This document shows, in pieces, positions 30,392 to 39,061 of a stretch of 64,000 bases of DNA (positions are counted from its first letter, which is position 1; every line of letters begins with the position of its first letter). The translations under genes were made by a program, and so were the position numbers. The DNA is from Candidatus Scalindua japonica (lineage in GTDB: Bacteria > Planctomycetota > Brocadiia > Brocadiales > Scalinduaceae). The notes beneath the pieces were generated by a model that saw nothing but the letters and a program-made list of their open reading frames with translations, was not told the origin of the DNA and did no database searches. The stretch is taken from the NCBI RefSeq assembly GCF_002443295.1, contig NZ_BAOS01000024.1:1-64000 (forward strand), written 5' to 3'.

Positions 30392-30767
30392 GGTGATTTT
30401 ACCTACAGAGATGCTCATTGAAGAAGAGGTTGTAAAAGTGATCGCTGAAGCAGAAGACGGTTCGTTTTGTCTGAAACCTAAACACGTGAATTTTGTGGCT
30501 ACCCTTGTTCCGGGGCTTCTATCTTTTGAAACAACTGGCGGACGGGAACAGTTTCTCGCAGTAGATGAAGGAACTCTCGTAAAGTGCGGAGCAGAAGTAC
30601 TCGTATCAACTGCGAATGCAGTCCAGGGACCAAACCTGGGCATGCTGAAAGAAACAGCAGAAAAACAGTTTATGATAATTGACGAAAAGCAAATAAATGC
30701 ACGTTCAGCAGTGGCAAAGCTTGAAGCAAATCTCGTGCGCAAGTTTATTGAAATTGGACATGAGTAA
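30386..30767 (+). pseudogene. atpC: N-ATPase epsilon subunit fused to beta remnant
   Basis: VILPTEMLIEEEVVKVIAEA onward is N-ATPase epsilon (about 125 residues). Its own start is gone: the first residues are replaced in frame by the end of the beta remnant, at the shared string CTGAAGGTGAT. This looks like a deletion between two short similar sequences. The 30306-30767 frame would give a 153-residue beta-epsilon hybrid if translated. Confidence 0.8.
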
Positions 30768-30782
30768 GGAGGGTAATGACTG

Positions 30783-31044
30783 TTGACAGACCTGAGTAGG
30801 AAAATTGAAAAAAAAGAGGCCAGAAAAATAAAAGCACGGGCTGAGAAGGAAAAAGGTGTATGGTTTGGACTAGTAGGATGGTCTGTAGCGATTCCCACGT
30901 TACTATTTCTTGGAATTGGTATATGGATTGACACCAAAAACACCTTCAAAATACTCGTGGACTCTTATGTTTCTTATTATGGGTGTTATTACAGGATGTT
31001 TGAATGCCTGGTAATGCGTAAAGAAACAAAGTATGGGTGAATGA
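30783..31044 (+). pseudogene. atpQ: N-ATPase AtpQ-like membrane subunit, frameshifted
   Basis: The N-terminal charged helix and the first membrane helix (GLVGWSVAIPTLLFLGIGIWID) match AtpQ. After NTFK (about 30947) the annotated frame becomes unlike the family, while the neighbouring frame reads YSWTLMFLIMGVITGCLNAW, the expected second helix, then a stop (TAA) where family members continue, then VKKQSMGE. One indel and one nonsense change. Confidence 0.75.
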
Positions 31045-31056
31045 AATGGAGATAAC

Positions 31057-31356
31057 ATGGGATTTACTTCCGTATTTTATTATTTTGTAACGCCATTTAT
31101 TGCAGGTATATTTGCGGGTTTGTTATTTCACATAGGACTTTGGTGGACAGTAAAGGCACTTTCTTCATCAAGAAAACCTGCCCTTCTGACTATTGGAAGT
31201 TATTATGTCAGAATGGGGATAACACTATTTATATTTTATCTTGTTATGAATAGCAGTTGGGTGCGTCTTACTGTTTGCCTGTTAGGGTTTCTTACGGTAA
31301 AGTACACAATGATGCGTATGCTGAAACCTGGAGAAAATGTTTCTTCGTTTGAATAA
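31057..31356 (+). CDS. atpR: N-ATPase AtpR-like membrane subunit
   Basis: 99 residues with three predicted membrane helices and the GLWWTVKAL signature typical of AtpR, the second small protein special to N-ATPase operons and thought to help rotor assembly. No lesion is seen, but with broken partners it probably has no role. Confidence 0.75.
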   Translation: MGFTSVFYYFVTPFIAGIFAGLLFHIGLWWTVKALSSSRKPALLTIGSYYVRMGITLFIFYLVMNSSWVRLTVCLLGFLTVKYTMMRMLKPGENVSSFE

Positions 31357-31494
31357 AATACCGAACTGAACACATGGTAAACAGTGATAAACGTTAATAC
31401 AATACATAACTATAATAACTATTATGATCAGGCTTCTTGTCTGATTAGGTATAATTGATTGAAAATGTCGATTGAAAAGAGAGAGGATTAACTG

Positions 31495-31875
31495 ATGAAA
31501 ATCAGCCCTGACTCGATTATATTCCTGCAGCATGAACAGATCAAGCTTAATGCCACGATAGTCTTTACATGGGCAATCATAGCCTTATTGACAATCGGTT
31601 CGTGGGTAGTGACGAGAAGTCTCTCCACGGGAACAAGACTCTCACGTTGACAAAATATCCTTGAAATACTGATCACGTGGATTCAGGGACAGATACAAGC
31701 TATCAGTCAACGTGAAACATACCGATATCTGCCTTTTGTCGGCACTCTTTTTATATTTATAGCCGCTTCAAATTTATTAGCCATTGTTCCATGGTACAAG
31801 CCTCCTACTGGCTCATTGTCCACTACTGTGGCGCTTGCCGTTTGTGTTTTTGTTGCAACACCTCTGTTTGGCATT
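31495..31875 (+). pseudogene. atpB: N-ATPase a subunit, nonsense codon and 3' deletion
   Basis: Starts at ATG 31495 (MKISPDSIIFLQ). TGA at 31648-31650 replaces an expected Trp codon (SR-stop-QNILEIL). The frame then continues through FVGTLFIFIAASNLLAIVPW and ends at VATPLFGI. The C-terminal half, which holds the essential stator Arg helix and the last membrane segments, is absent; atpE starts 30 bp later. Confidence 0.85.
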
Positions 31876-31905
31876 ATGGAAGGTGGGTTAAGGAGGAAAA
31901 GGATT

Positions 31906-32208
31906 ATGGACGTGCTTGGGTTAATAGGTATTGCTTCAATTTTCACCGCAGGTATTACTATAGCGATCGGTTCCATCGGTCCCGCGCTTGGAGAAGGCCT
32001 TGCAGTCTCTCAGGCTCTACACTCCATTGCACAGCAACCTGATGAGGCAAACACAATAACCAGAACACTATTTGTAGGACTGGCAATGGTTGAGTCTTCG
32101 GCAATTTACTGTTTTGTTGTGTCAATGATTCTGCTCTTTGCCAATCCATTCTGGAATTATTTTATTAATAAAGCGCTGGAAGCAGGTACCGGCAAACTGA
32201 AACGTTGA
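31906..32208 (+). CDS. atpE: N-ATPase c subunit (rotor ring)
   Basis: 100 residues forming two membrane helices. ATG 31906 is preceded by AAGGAGGAAAAGG; the longer open frame from 31816 is only the tail of atpB. The inner helix has GPALGEG and the outer helix AMVESSAIY: paired carboxylates with Ser-Ser and Tyr in the arrangement of N-ATPase c subunits, consistent with Na+ binding. The gene is intact within a broken operon. The C-terminus is a little longer than usual (EAGTGKLKR). Confidence 0.8.
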   Translation: MDVLGLIGIASIFTAGITIAIGSIGPALGEGLAVSQALHSIAQQPDEANTITRTLFVGLAMVESSAIYCFVVSMILLFANPFWNYFINKALEAGTGKLKR

Positions 32209-32223
32209 AAAAGGAAATTGAAA

Positions 32224-33566
32224 TTGGATGATAAACAGGAGTTGAGTTCATGCCTGGATGACGTGTTTACCGCTTTTGATCATGTCGTCAAGACACATCA
32301 TTACGAGCCAACGATTCATGAAACCGGCAAGGTAAAATTTGTAGGCAGGGGCATTCACGTATAGAAGGATTGCCGGGTGTTAAGTCCGAAGAGCTGATCA
32401 TATTTCCCGGAAAGATTTTTGGCATGGTATTCAATCTTAATCCGAAAGAGGTTGGAGTCGTCATGCTTTCCAGAAGTGATGCTTTTACTGTAACCCGCAT
32501 AGACAGGGTAATGGATGTGCCTGTGGGCGAAGCACTTCTGGGTCGTGTTGTTGACCCGACGGCAATACCACTTGATAATAGTGGTCAAATTAATACTTTC
32601 GAACGCAAACCGATAGAGCGTGAAGCCCCTGAAATCATGGAACGTGAACCAGTTACTGTACCTCTTCAGACAGGACTCAAGGTAGTTGACGCTCTTATAC
32701 CAATCGGAAGGGGGCAGAGGGAACTTATCCTCGGTGACCGTCAGACCGGGAAGACAGCTATTGCCCTGGATACTATCATAAACCAGAAAGATAAGAACGT
32801 ATTATGCGTGTATTGCGCAATCGGCCAGCGGAGTTCTTCTGTTGCAAAACTTATTGAGGATCTGCATAAGCATGATGCCATGAAATATACCATTGTTGTG
32901 TCAACATCCGGCGAAGATCCTCCGGGAATGAAGTATATAGCACCCTATTCAGCAACTACCATGGCGGAATATTTCATGGAAAAAGGGAGGGATGTGTTGA
33001 TTGTATATGACGATTTGATAAACCATGCAATTGCATACAGGGAACCTTCTCTGCTCCTTAGACGTCCTCCCGGAAGAGAGGCGTTTCCGGGAGATATTTT
33101 TTATATCCATTCCCGACTTCTTGAACGTTCAACACATCTGAGAAAAGAGCTTGGGGGAGGCTCATTGACAGCCCTTCCCATTGTTGCTACAAAAGCACAG
33201 AATGTTGCAGCATATATTCCCACAAATATCATTTCGATAACCGATGGGCAGATCTACCTTTCACCTGACCGTTTCCAGAAGGGTATTTTACCTGCAGTTG
33301 ATGTTGGCAAATCTGTATCCCGTGTGGGTGGAAAAACACAACTTCCTGTATACCGATCAATCGCTGGCAATTTAAGATTGTCTTATTCACAGTTTGAAGA
33401 ACTTGAGAAATTTGCCCGTTTCCGCACAAGACTTGATGAAAAGACTCGAAAGATACTCGTTGAAAGAGGCCGCCGAGTTCGTGAGGTACTAAAACAGGAT
33501 CAATACAAACCCTTGACAGTGACAGATCAAATTGCCGTACTCCTGTCAGTAACAGAAGGAATATAA
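32224..33566 (+). pseudogene. atpA: N-ATPase alpha subunit, frameshifted and 3'-truncated
   Basis: From about 32224 the N-terminus reads DDKQELSSCLDDVFTAFDHV and reaches GRGI, where one missing base near 32355 shifts the frame; [12 protein letters not shown] continues in the next. The body is normal: the P-loop GDRQTGKT and [13 protein letters not shown] are present. It ends LLSVTEGI-stop, about 80 codons short of family length. The gene for the b subunit (atpF), expected between atpE and atpA, is absent: only 15 bp separate them. Confidence 0.85.
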
Positions 33567-33601
33567 AAAGATCGGAGGACCTTCGTGATATTGTAAAAAC
33601 A

Positions 33602-34420
33602 ATGCAGACGCTTTCGGCAGTAAATATTCACCATTTTGAACAGGCCGTAAAGTCGATAGGTGATTACTACCGATCTATTGAAATGGGATTTCAGGTTGTA
33701 CTCAAAGGAGGAAAAGTCGCAGTACTGGATCAGAAGGAAGAAAGGAAAAACGGTCTCTACGCTATTGTATTTGGAACGGACCAGAGGCTTTGTGGAGGTT
33801 TTAATGAGCAGATTACCACCTATGCGCTTGAAAGAATTAATAGTTCGAATACAGTTGAAAACAATAATATTTTATGCATAGGGTTACGTACCCTTGCGTC
33901 ACTTGAGGAGGGAAAACAAAACGGTGCAGAGGTCTTTCCCCTGCCAGGATCACTTGCAGGCGTAACTTCTATAGTTCAACAGGTAGTAATGGCAATTACC
34001 GATCTGCAGGAAGTGGGAAAAATAAATAGAGTTATGCTTTTTCACCATAAACTGTTATCACAGATTTCGTATAAGCCGCACCATATAACTCTTCTTCCTC
34101 TTGATCGGACATGGATAGATTCAGTCAGGCAAAAAAAATGGCCATGTCATTCACTGCCATCATTTACCATGGATAGAGATTCCCTTTTTTCAGCACTGTT
34201 TCGTCAGTATATGTTTGTTTCTATTTATCGAGCATTTGCTGAATCTATGGCATCCGAAAACGCTGCCCGTCTATTGTCCATGCAATCAGCTGAGAAAAAT
34301 ATTGAAGAGAGACTCGAACAGCTCAATGCTCTCTACCGCAACGAGCGCCAGAGTTCAATTACCAGCGAACTTCTGGATATTGTATCAGGCTTCGAAGCGT
34401 TGAGAACAGAAAAAGAATAA
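33602..34420 (+). pseudogene. atpG: N-ATPase gamma subunit, 5'-truncated
   Basis: N-ATPase-type gamma, 272 codons from ATG 33602. In-frame family sequence (RSEDLRDIVKT) extends upstream of this ATG to about 33570, so the true start and first 10-20 codons were lost when the end of atpA was deleted. The C-terminal helix (ENAARLLSMQSAEKNIEERL) is normal. A 28-codon frame at 34438-34524 follows and is not recognisable. Confidence 0.75.
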
Positions 34421-34528
34421 GGGCAGTAAATAAAATATGGAATTATCAAAAATGATCCGGCAGATGGATAATTTCATAAATGCAAGGTCAGGATGGCTGG
34501 GTCGGGATTATAAATTAAATAGTTAAAG

Positions 34529-35116
34529 CTAAACATCAATTCCCTGATGATATATACTCCACAATTGCGAATGCAATTCCTTCGGTACAAAATTAAACTT
34601 TTTATATGACCACATCGTTATACTGGATTGGATCAGTCCAAAAAAGGCTATGGCAGATGTTTTTGGATTAATTTTGCTATTTACCTTTTTTAACTGTACC
34701 GCTTTTGAAAGGATTTCTTCTATTCTACATAAATACTTTTCTACTGTTTTGGCAATCTTCTTTTTTATGGAAGGATCACTGAATTGCATCGCTCCCAGAA
34801 TAACAACCAATGACGTCTTACGGCGATTTTTTGCCAGAGTGAGCTGGTTTAGCAGGATGTTATTGAGATATTGAATCGGGTCATTGTCTGCTGATTTATC
34901 AATAACGTCCATGAGTGTTTCTTCAATATTCTTTATTAATAGATTCAATATATCTCTTTTACTCTTGAAATGTCGGTAAATCGCCCCTTTGGTGGTTCCC
35001 ATATGTATAGCTATTTCATTTATGGTAACGTCTTGAATACCTTTAGAGGAAATTATATTTCGAATAATATTTACAATCTGCTCCCTTCTGATCTCGGTAG
35101 ATTTTCTCGTTTGCAC
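34529..35116 (-). CDS. TetR-family transcriptional regulator
   Basis: 195 residues. The N-terminal TetR helix-turn-helix (VTINEIAIHMGTTKGAIYRHFKSKRDIL, residues 29-57) is canonical; the ligand-binding C-terminal part is divergent, as usual. It lies 68 bp downstream of the flavoprotein gene on the same strand and is probably co-transcribed with it. The pair's promoter region carries two inverted repeats, so autoregulation plus control of the divergent SulP gene is a reasonable inference. Confidence 0.85.
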   Translation of the reverse strand: MQTRKSTEIRREQIVNIIRNIISSKGIQDVTINEIAIHMGTTKGAIYRHFKSKRDILNLLIKNIEETLMDVIDKSADNDPIQYLNNILLNQLTLAKNRRKTSLVVILGAMQFSDPSIKKKIAKTVEKYLCRIEEILSKAVQLKKVNSKINPKTSAIAFFGLIQSSITMWSYKKFNFVPKELHSQLWSIYHQGIDV

Positions 35117-35184
35117 CCAGCACCTCCTTTTCTAATAAATGGATATGAGTTTTTCTGATTACCGGCAATCAGCTACACATGCGT

Positions 35185-36576
35185 TTACATTAAATTTTTG
35201 TGACGAACCATACGTTTAATGATATCTATGAAAAAAGCTTTTATCGTAACAGGTATTAATTTAATCTGAAAAAGAGGATGAAGCGCCTGTATCAATATTT
35301 TTTTATATGAAGCGTCACCCGTAACCATATTCCAGAGGAGTGCGTTAAGGTGGTTTGCAATCCAGGAATCTTTTTTCCCTTTAACGTATGATAAACGTGC
35401 TTTCACCAGCCAATTACGCTTTGTAACGAAATCGCTGAGAATCAAAATCAGTGTGCCTAGTGCATTATCTGTCGCAAGCAATTTCCTGGCTGGTTTATAG
35501 TAATATTTTTGAAAATCTTTATTTGAAATGCCTTTCTCAAATGCTGAACGCGCAGCCAGTTGCGAAGTTATATAGGCTGATTCCAGGCCGTTCTTGTAAA
35601 TCTTTGAAATGCTGGCATCACCTACAATAACAAACCTGTCAGTAAATGGTTTTTTTGCGTGTGAAAGTGTTATCTTTGGTATGCACATACAAAATTTATC
35701 AGGTAACTGCCAATCTTCAGGAAGTTTCTCTCTAACAGTTGGATGCTTTAAAAAATTAATAAGATCTTCCTTTTTCAAATCTCTATTTCCTGCCAGAATT
35801 ATGGTAACATAGTCTCTTTTCGGTACTATTGAAGCGAATCTGAAGGGTTTTAATCCCAGCGCAAACACATACACACGGTTATTAAAAGACTTTTTTATAA
35901 ACGTTTTACTTAATGGTATTTCCACTATACACGTTTTAATCGTTTTTGGCGGCAAGTAACCAAAATGTAAGTTTTCGACTGCCGTAACCATTCTGGAATT
36001 AACACCAAAAGCACCAACAACAAGATCTACACTCATTTCATTATAAGGTTTGCGTTTCCCATAGATTATGGTTGCTGTAGAGTCACGATCAGTTGGCAGT
36101 ATTAGCTTCTGTACCGTTTCGTAGATTACATTTACGCCTTTATCTATGACGTGTTTTAACAGATAATCATCAAAACTGTAGCTTTGTGTATTGGGGCTGT
36201 AAAGAGGCCCATTACCTCGATAAACGGTTATAATCTTTCTGTTTGAACTTTGATTCGGTTTGTAGAGTTCAATACCAGATTCTTTCGTTTGAAAATAATA
36301 GCCTTTTATTTCCTGGTGTACGATATTTCCAGGTATGTCAATGCCGTCTCTGGTGAGCTTTGCATGGAGTGAACTGGCTATTACAGCGGCGCACATGTTG
36401 CAGCCTCTGGGGCCTTTCAGATTGAAATCTTTGCTCTCAAAGATTGTTATCTGTATCTTTATACCAGATTTCTTTGCATAATGTATGGCTTTATTTGCAA
36501 AAAGGCTTCCTGCGGGACCACCGCCAATTATAGCAATTTTTGAGTTGTTTTTTAAACGTAACGTGTTTTCTGTCAT
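35185..36576 (-). CDS. FAD-dependent geranylgeranyl-reductase-like oxidoreductase
   Basis: 463 residues. FAD-binding IIGGGPAGSLFA is near residue 16, followed by GPRGCNMCAAVIAS (a Cys pair as in many geranylgeranyl reductases), and RFVIVGDASISKIYKNGLES near 320 is the GD motif of this family. The C-terminal part is hydrophobic and basic, suggesting membrane association. The family saturates isoprenoid or other unsaturated lipid chains. The substrate cannot be read from sequence, but a lipid role is plausible in an organism with unusual lipids. Confidence 0.75.
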   Translation of the reverse strand: MTENTLRLKNNSKIAIIGGGPAGSLFANKAIHYAKKSGIKIQITIFESKDFNLKGPRGCNMCAAVIASSLHAKLTRDGIDIPGNIVHQEIKGYYFQTKESGIELYKPNQSSNRKIITVYRGNGPLYSPNTQSYSFDDYLLKHVIDKGVNVIYETVQKLILPTDRDSTATIIYGKRKPYNEMSVDLVVGAFGVNSRMVTAVENLHFGYLPPKTIKTCIVEIPLSKTFIKKSFNNRVYVFALGLKPFRFASIVPKRDYVTIILAGNRDLKKEDLINFLKHPTVREKLPEDWQLPDKFCMCIPKITLSHAKKPFTDRFVIVGDASISKIYKNGLESAYITSQLAARSAFEKGISNKDFQKYYYKPARKLLATDNALGTLILILSDFVTKRNWLVKARLSYVKGKKDSWIANHLNALLWNMVTGDASYKKILIQALHPLFQIKLIPVTIKAFFIDIIKRMVRHKNLM

Positions 36577-36845
36577 ATTATTTCAATGTCTCTGCATTCA
36601 CAACTATACAAATATTCGCTGGTTTTCCATGCTTCCTGGTGTTGACATTGAAAACCATCAGACCACCGAAGTTGAAACAAATATCCTCGGTATGCATCTT
36701 CCGAAGCAAATTGCTCCTCAAACTCCAGGATGTTTCTTGGGTAATTCTCCGTGATCCTTCATACTACATATTGGGACAGCTTCGGTCAAGTGCATACCCA
36801 TAATCTTTTTTAAAGGAACAACTTCTTAATGATCTGTGTTATTTC

Positions 36846-36873
36846 ATTATATAAATTCCCATTGATAAGTAAA
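36846..36873 (-). promoter_or_regulatory. promoter for flavoprotein-tetR operon
   Basis: On the minus strand TTTACT (36868-36873) and TATAAT (36846-36851) are 16 bp apart. The -35 lies inside operator 1. Confidence 0.5.
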
Positions 36874-36886
36874 CGATCATTTACTT
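36867..36886. promoter_or_regulatory. operator 1 (inverted repeat)
   Basis: AAGTAAA-N6-TTTACTT, perfect 7-bp arms, covering the -35 of the leftward promoter. Candidate site for the TetR protein encoded by that operon. Confidence 0.55.
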
Positions 36887-36890
36887 TATC

Positions 36891-36918
36891 TTGACAGATA
36901 AGTAAACAATAGTATACT
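36891..36918 (+). promoter_or_regulatory. promoter for SulP-antiporter operon
   Basis: Consensus TTGACA (36891-36896), 16-bp spacer, TATACT (36913-36918). The leader to the SulP start at 37061 would be about 135 nt. Confidence 0.65.
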
Positions 36919-36921
36919 TAT
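36898..36921. promoter_or_regulatory. operator 2 (inverted repeat)
   Basis: ATAAGTA-N10-TACTTAT, perfect 7-bp arms, overlapping the spacer and -10 of the rightward promoter. It shares AAGTAAAC with operator 1. Confidence 0.55.
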
Positions 36922-37060
36922 GTCTGCTGTCTGGCAAAATGCATATAATTACAAAAACCGTAGAAAATAATTATAAATTCTATTCATTATTTATGCATAC
37001 GATAAAGATGAAACGGGTATTTACCATACTTAGTGGGTAAAATGAGGAGAAAGTCAAATT

Positions 37061-39061
37061 ATGTCAAAATTAGATACTGAATTGCAAGCCCCAAAAACAG
37101 GCATTGCGGGAATAAAGCAAAATTTCCAGAAAGACATTGTTTCCGGATTTCTGGTTTTCTTAATAGCGCTTCCATTATGCCTGGGGATTGCCATGGCTTG
37201 TGGATATCCGGCGATTGCAGGTATATTTTCCGCTATAATAGGGGCTGTATTTGCTTCCTTTATCAGTAACTCTGAACTAACAATTAAAGGGCCTGCTGCC
37301 GGCCTGATCGTGATTGCTATCGGTGCAATAACAGAATTTGGATTTACCGGAGGACAGGACCCTGCGGCAGATTTACACGCCTACCAGCTCGTTCTCGGGA
37401 TTGGTGTTGCGGCGGGTTGTATCCAGATCATTTTTGGCCTGCTCCGTGTTGGATCTCTGGGTGAATTTTTTCCCCTGTCAGTAGTACACGGAATGCTCGC
37501 CGCAATAGGCATCATCATCATACTCAAACAATTTCCTATAGTGATGGGCGGCAATGCCGACGGAGAACCTTTTGAGTTACTCTTTTCAGTTCCCGCGAAG
37601 ATAATACATATGAATCCGTGTATCGCGGCGATTGGAGCCGGAAGCCTGGCAATTATGTTCGGGATACCTCTGATCAAGAACAGCTATGTCAAGATGATAC
37701 CTACCCCCATGCTTGTACTGTTGTTTGCTATACCGTTAGGGATATATTTTAACATTTCCCATGAACATGTTTACTCTTTTGAAGGACATGAATACAAAGT
37801 CGATGAAGAGTTTCTTGTCACTGTTCCGGGTAATATGTTTAAGGCAATGACCCATCCTGATTTTTCGTCATTATTAACTTTTTCAGGGTGGAAATGGGTA
37901 ATCATGTTCGCCCTGATAGGCAGCCTGGAATCCCTACTCAGCGCCAAGGCGATTGACATCATAGATCCCTGGAAACGCAAAACCAACCTTGATCGTGACA
38001 TGCTTGCCGTCGGAATCGCGAATACCGTCTGTGCGTTTGTTGGAGGCCTTCCTGTAATTTCTGAAATTGTACGCAGCAAGGCAAATATTGATAACGGTGC
38101 GCGTACCCGTTTTGCCAATTTATATCACGGGCTTTTTCTCCTTCTTTTTGTGGGATCTGTGCCTTTTTTGTTGCATCATATCCCACTCGCGGCCCTGGCG
38201 GCAATGCTCGTATACACAGGTTTTCAATTAACGGCACCCCGGGAGTATTTTCACGTCTACTCAATAGGAAGAATACAGTTATTTATATTTGTGGTTACCG
38301 TAATTGCCGTTCTTGCAACAGATCTGATTATCGGTATTGCTGTGGGGATAGGAATAAAGTTACTGATACATTATTTAAATGGGACACCGTTGCGTTCATT
38401 TTTCAAACTCTATCTTGATGTCGTTCAAATTAATGATGATACATGCACTATTAAGGTCGCTCAGTCGATTAACTTCAGTAACTGGCTCCCATTTAAAAGG
38501 CTGGTCGAAAAGGCAGGATTAGCTCAAAACAAAAACGTTGAAGTTGATTTGGCAGATACCGTAATGGTAGATCACAGTGTAATGAAAAAACTTCATGAGA
38601 TGACAGATGAATTTAGACAGGAGGGGCTCAAGTTGGAAGTAATTGGATTAGACGATCACAAGCCGTTGTCTAGCCATCCACTTTGTATTCACAGGAGAGG
38701 CTTTGAGAAGATAAGACGTATAATTATATTTACGGATTCATGCCTTCAATCTCTGCTTGAACATGAATTGAACTATCATGGGGTAAGGGACTTTACTACC
38801 ATTGTCTGCGGTGGCTACTTAGGCTCTTCAAAAAGAGATAGAGTGCGTATAGAAGTCCTGGCTCTGCCGGAGAAAGCTGAACATATTCTTGATCAACTCC
38901 GCAAAGAGATATTGCCGAAATTCGGAAAAAAATATAGAATAAGGACATTCGTCGAGAATGTAGCGGTTGTCATGCCGGATTACACTCATGTTAAGCGTTC
39001 TAATTCCTGGTTGCGGTTGGCTGAATTGCCGACAACTACAAAAAAATTACAACACCAATGA
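37061..39061 (+). CDS. SulP anion (probably bicarbonate) transporter with STAS and PII-like domains
   Basis: 666 residues. The SulP membrane core covers residues 20-440 (FLIALPLCLGIAMACG at its start) and a STAS domain lies near 450-545. Residues 548-638 (RRIIIFTDSCLQ...VRIEVLALPE...IRTFVENVAVV) resemble a PII/SbtB-like ferredoxin-fold domain. SbtB-type proteins normally act as separate regulators of bicarbonate carriers; here the regulator appears covalently attached. The stop overlaps the antiporter start (ATGA), implying coupled translation. A Na+-dependent bicarbonate role is inferred from the antiporter partner and the nearby carbonic anhydrase. Sulfate or another anion is the alternative. 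Confidence 0.8.
   Translation: MSKLDTELQAPKTGIAGIKQNFQKDIVSGFLVFLIALPLCLGIAMACGYPAIAGIFSAIIGAVFASFISNSELTIKGPAAGLIVIAIGAITEFGFTGGQDPAADLHAYQLVLGIGVAAGCIQIIFGLLRVGSLGEFFPLSVVHGMLAAIGIIIILKQFPIVMGGNADGEPFELLFSVPAKIIHMNPCIAAIGAGSLAIMFGIPLIKNSYVKMIPTPMLVLLFAIPLGIYFNISHEHVYSFEGHEYKVDEEFLVTVPGNMFKAMTHPDFSSLLTFSGWKWVIMFALIGSLESLLSAKAIDIIDPWKRKTNLDRDMLAVGIANTVCAFVGGLPVISEIVRSKANIDNGARTRFANLYHGLFLLLFVGSVPFLLHHIPLAALAAMLVYTGFQLTAPREYFHVYSIGRIQLFIFVVTVIAVLATDLIIGIAVGIGIKLLIHYLNGTPLRSFFKLYLDVVQINDDTCTIKVAQSINFSNWLPFKRLVEKAGLAQNKNVEVDLADTVMVDHSVMKKLHEMTDEFRQEGLKLEVIGLDDHKPLSSHPLCIHRRGFEKIRRIIIFTDSCLQSLLEHELNYHGVRDFTTIVCGGYLGSSKRDRVRIEVLALPEKAEHILDQLRKEILPKFGKKYRIRTFVENVAVVMPDYTHVKRSNSWLRLAELPTTTKKLQHQ

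Noticed and set aside
32205-32226. Possible hidden atpF between atpE and atpA
   Set aside because: Only 15 bp lie between the two coding regions, so no b subunit can be encoded there.
34438-34524. 28-codon frame after atpG
   Set aside because: Too short and unlike any known N-ATPase component.
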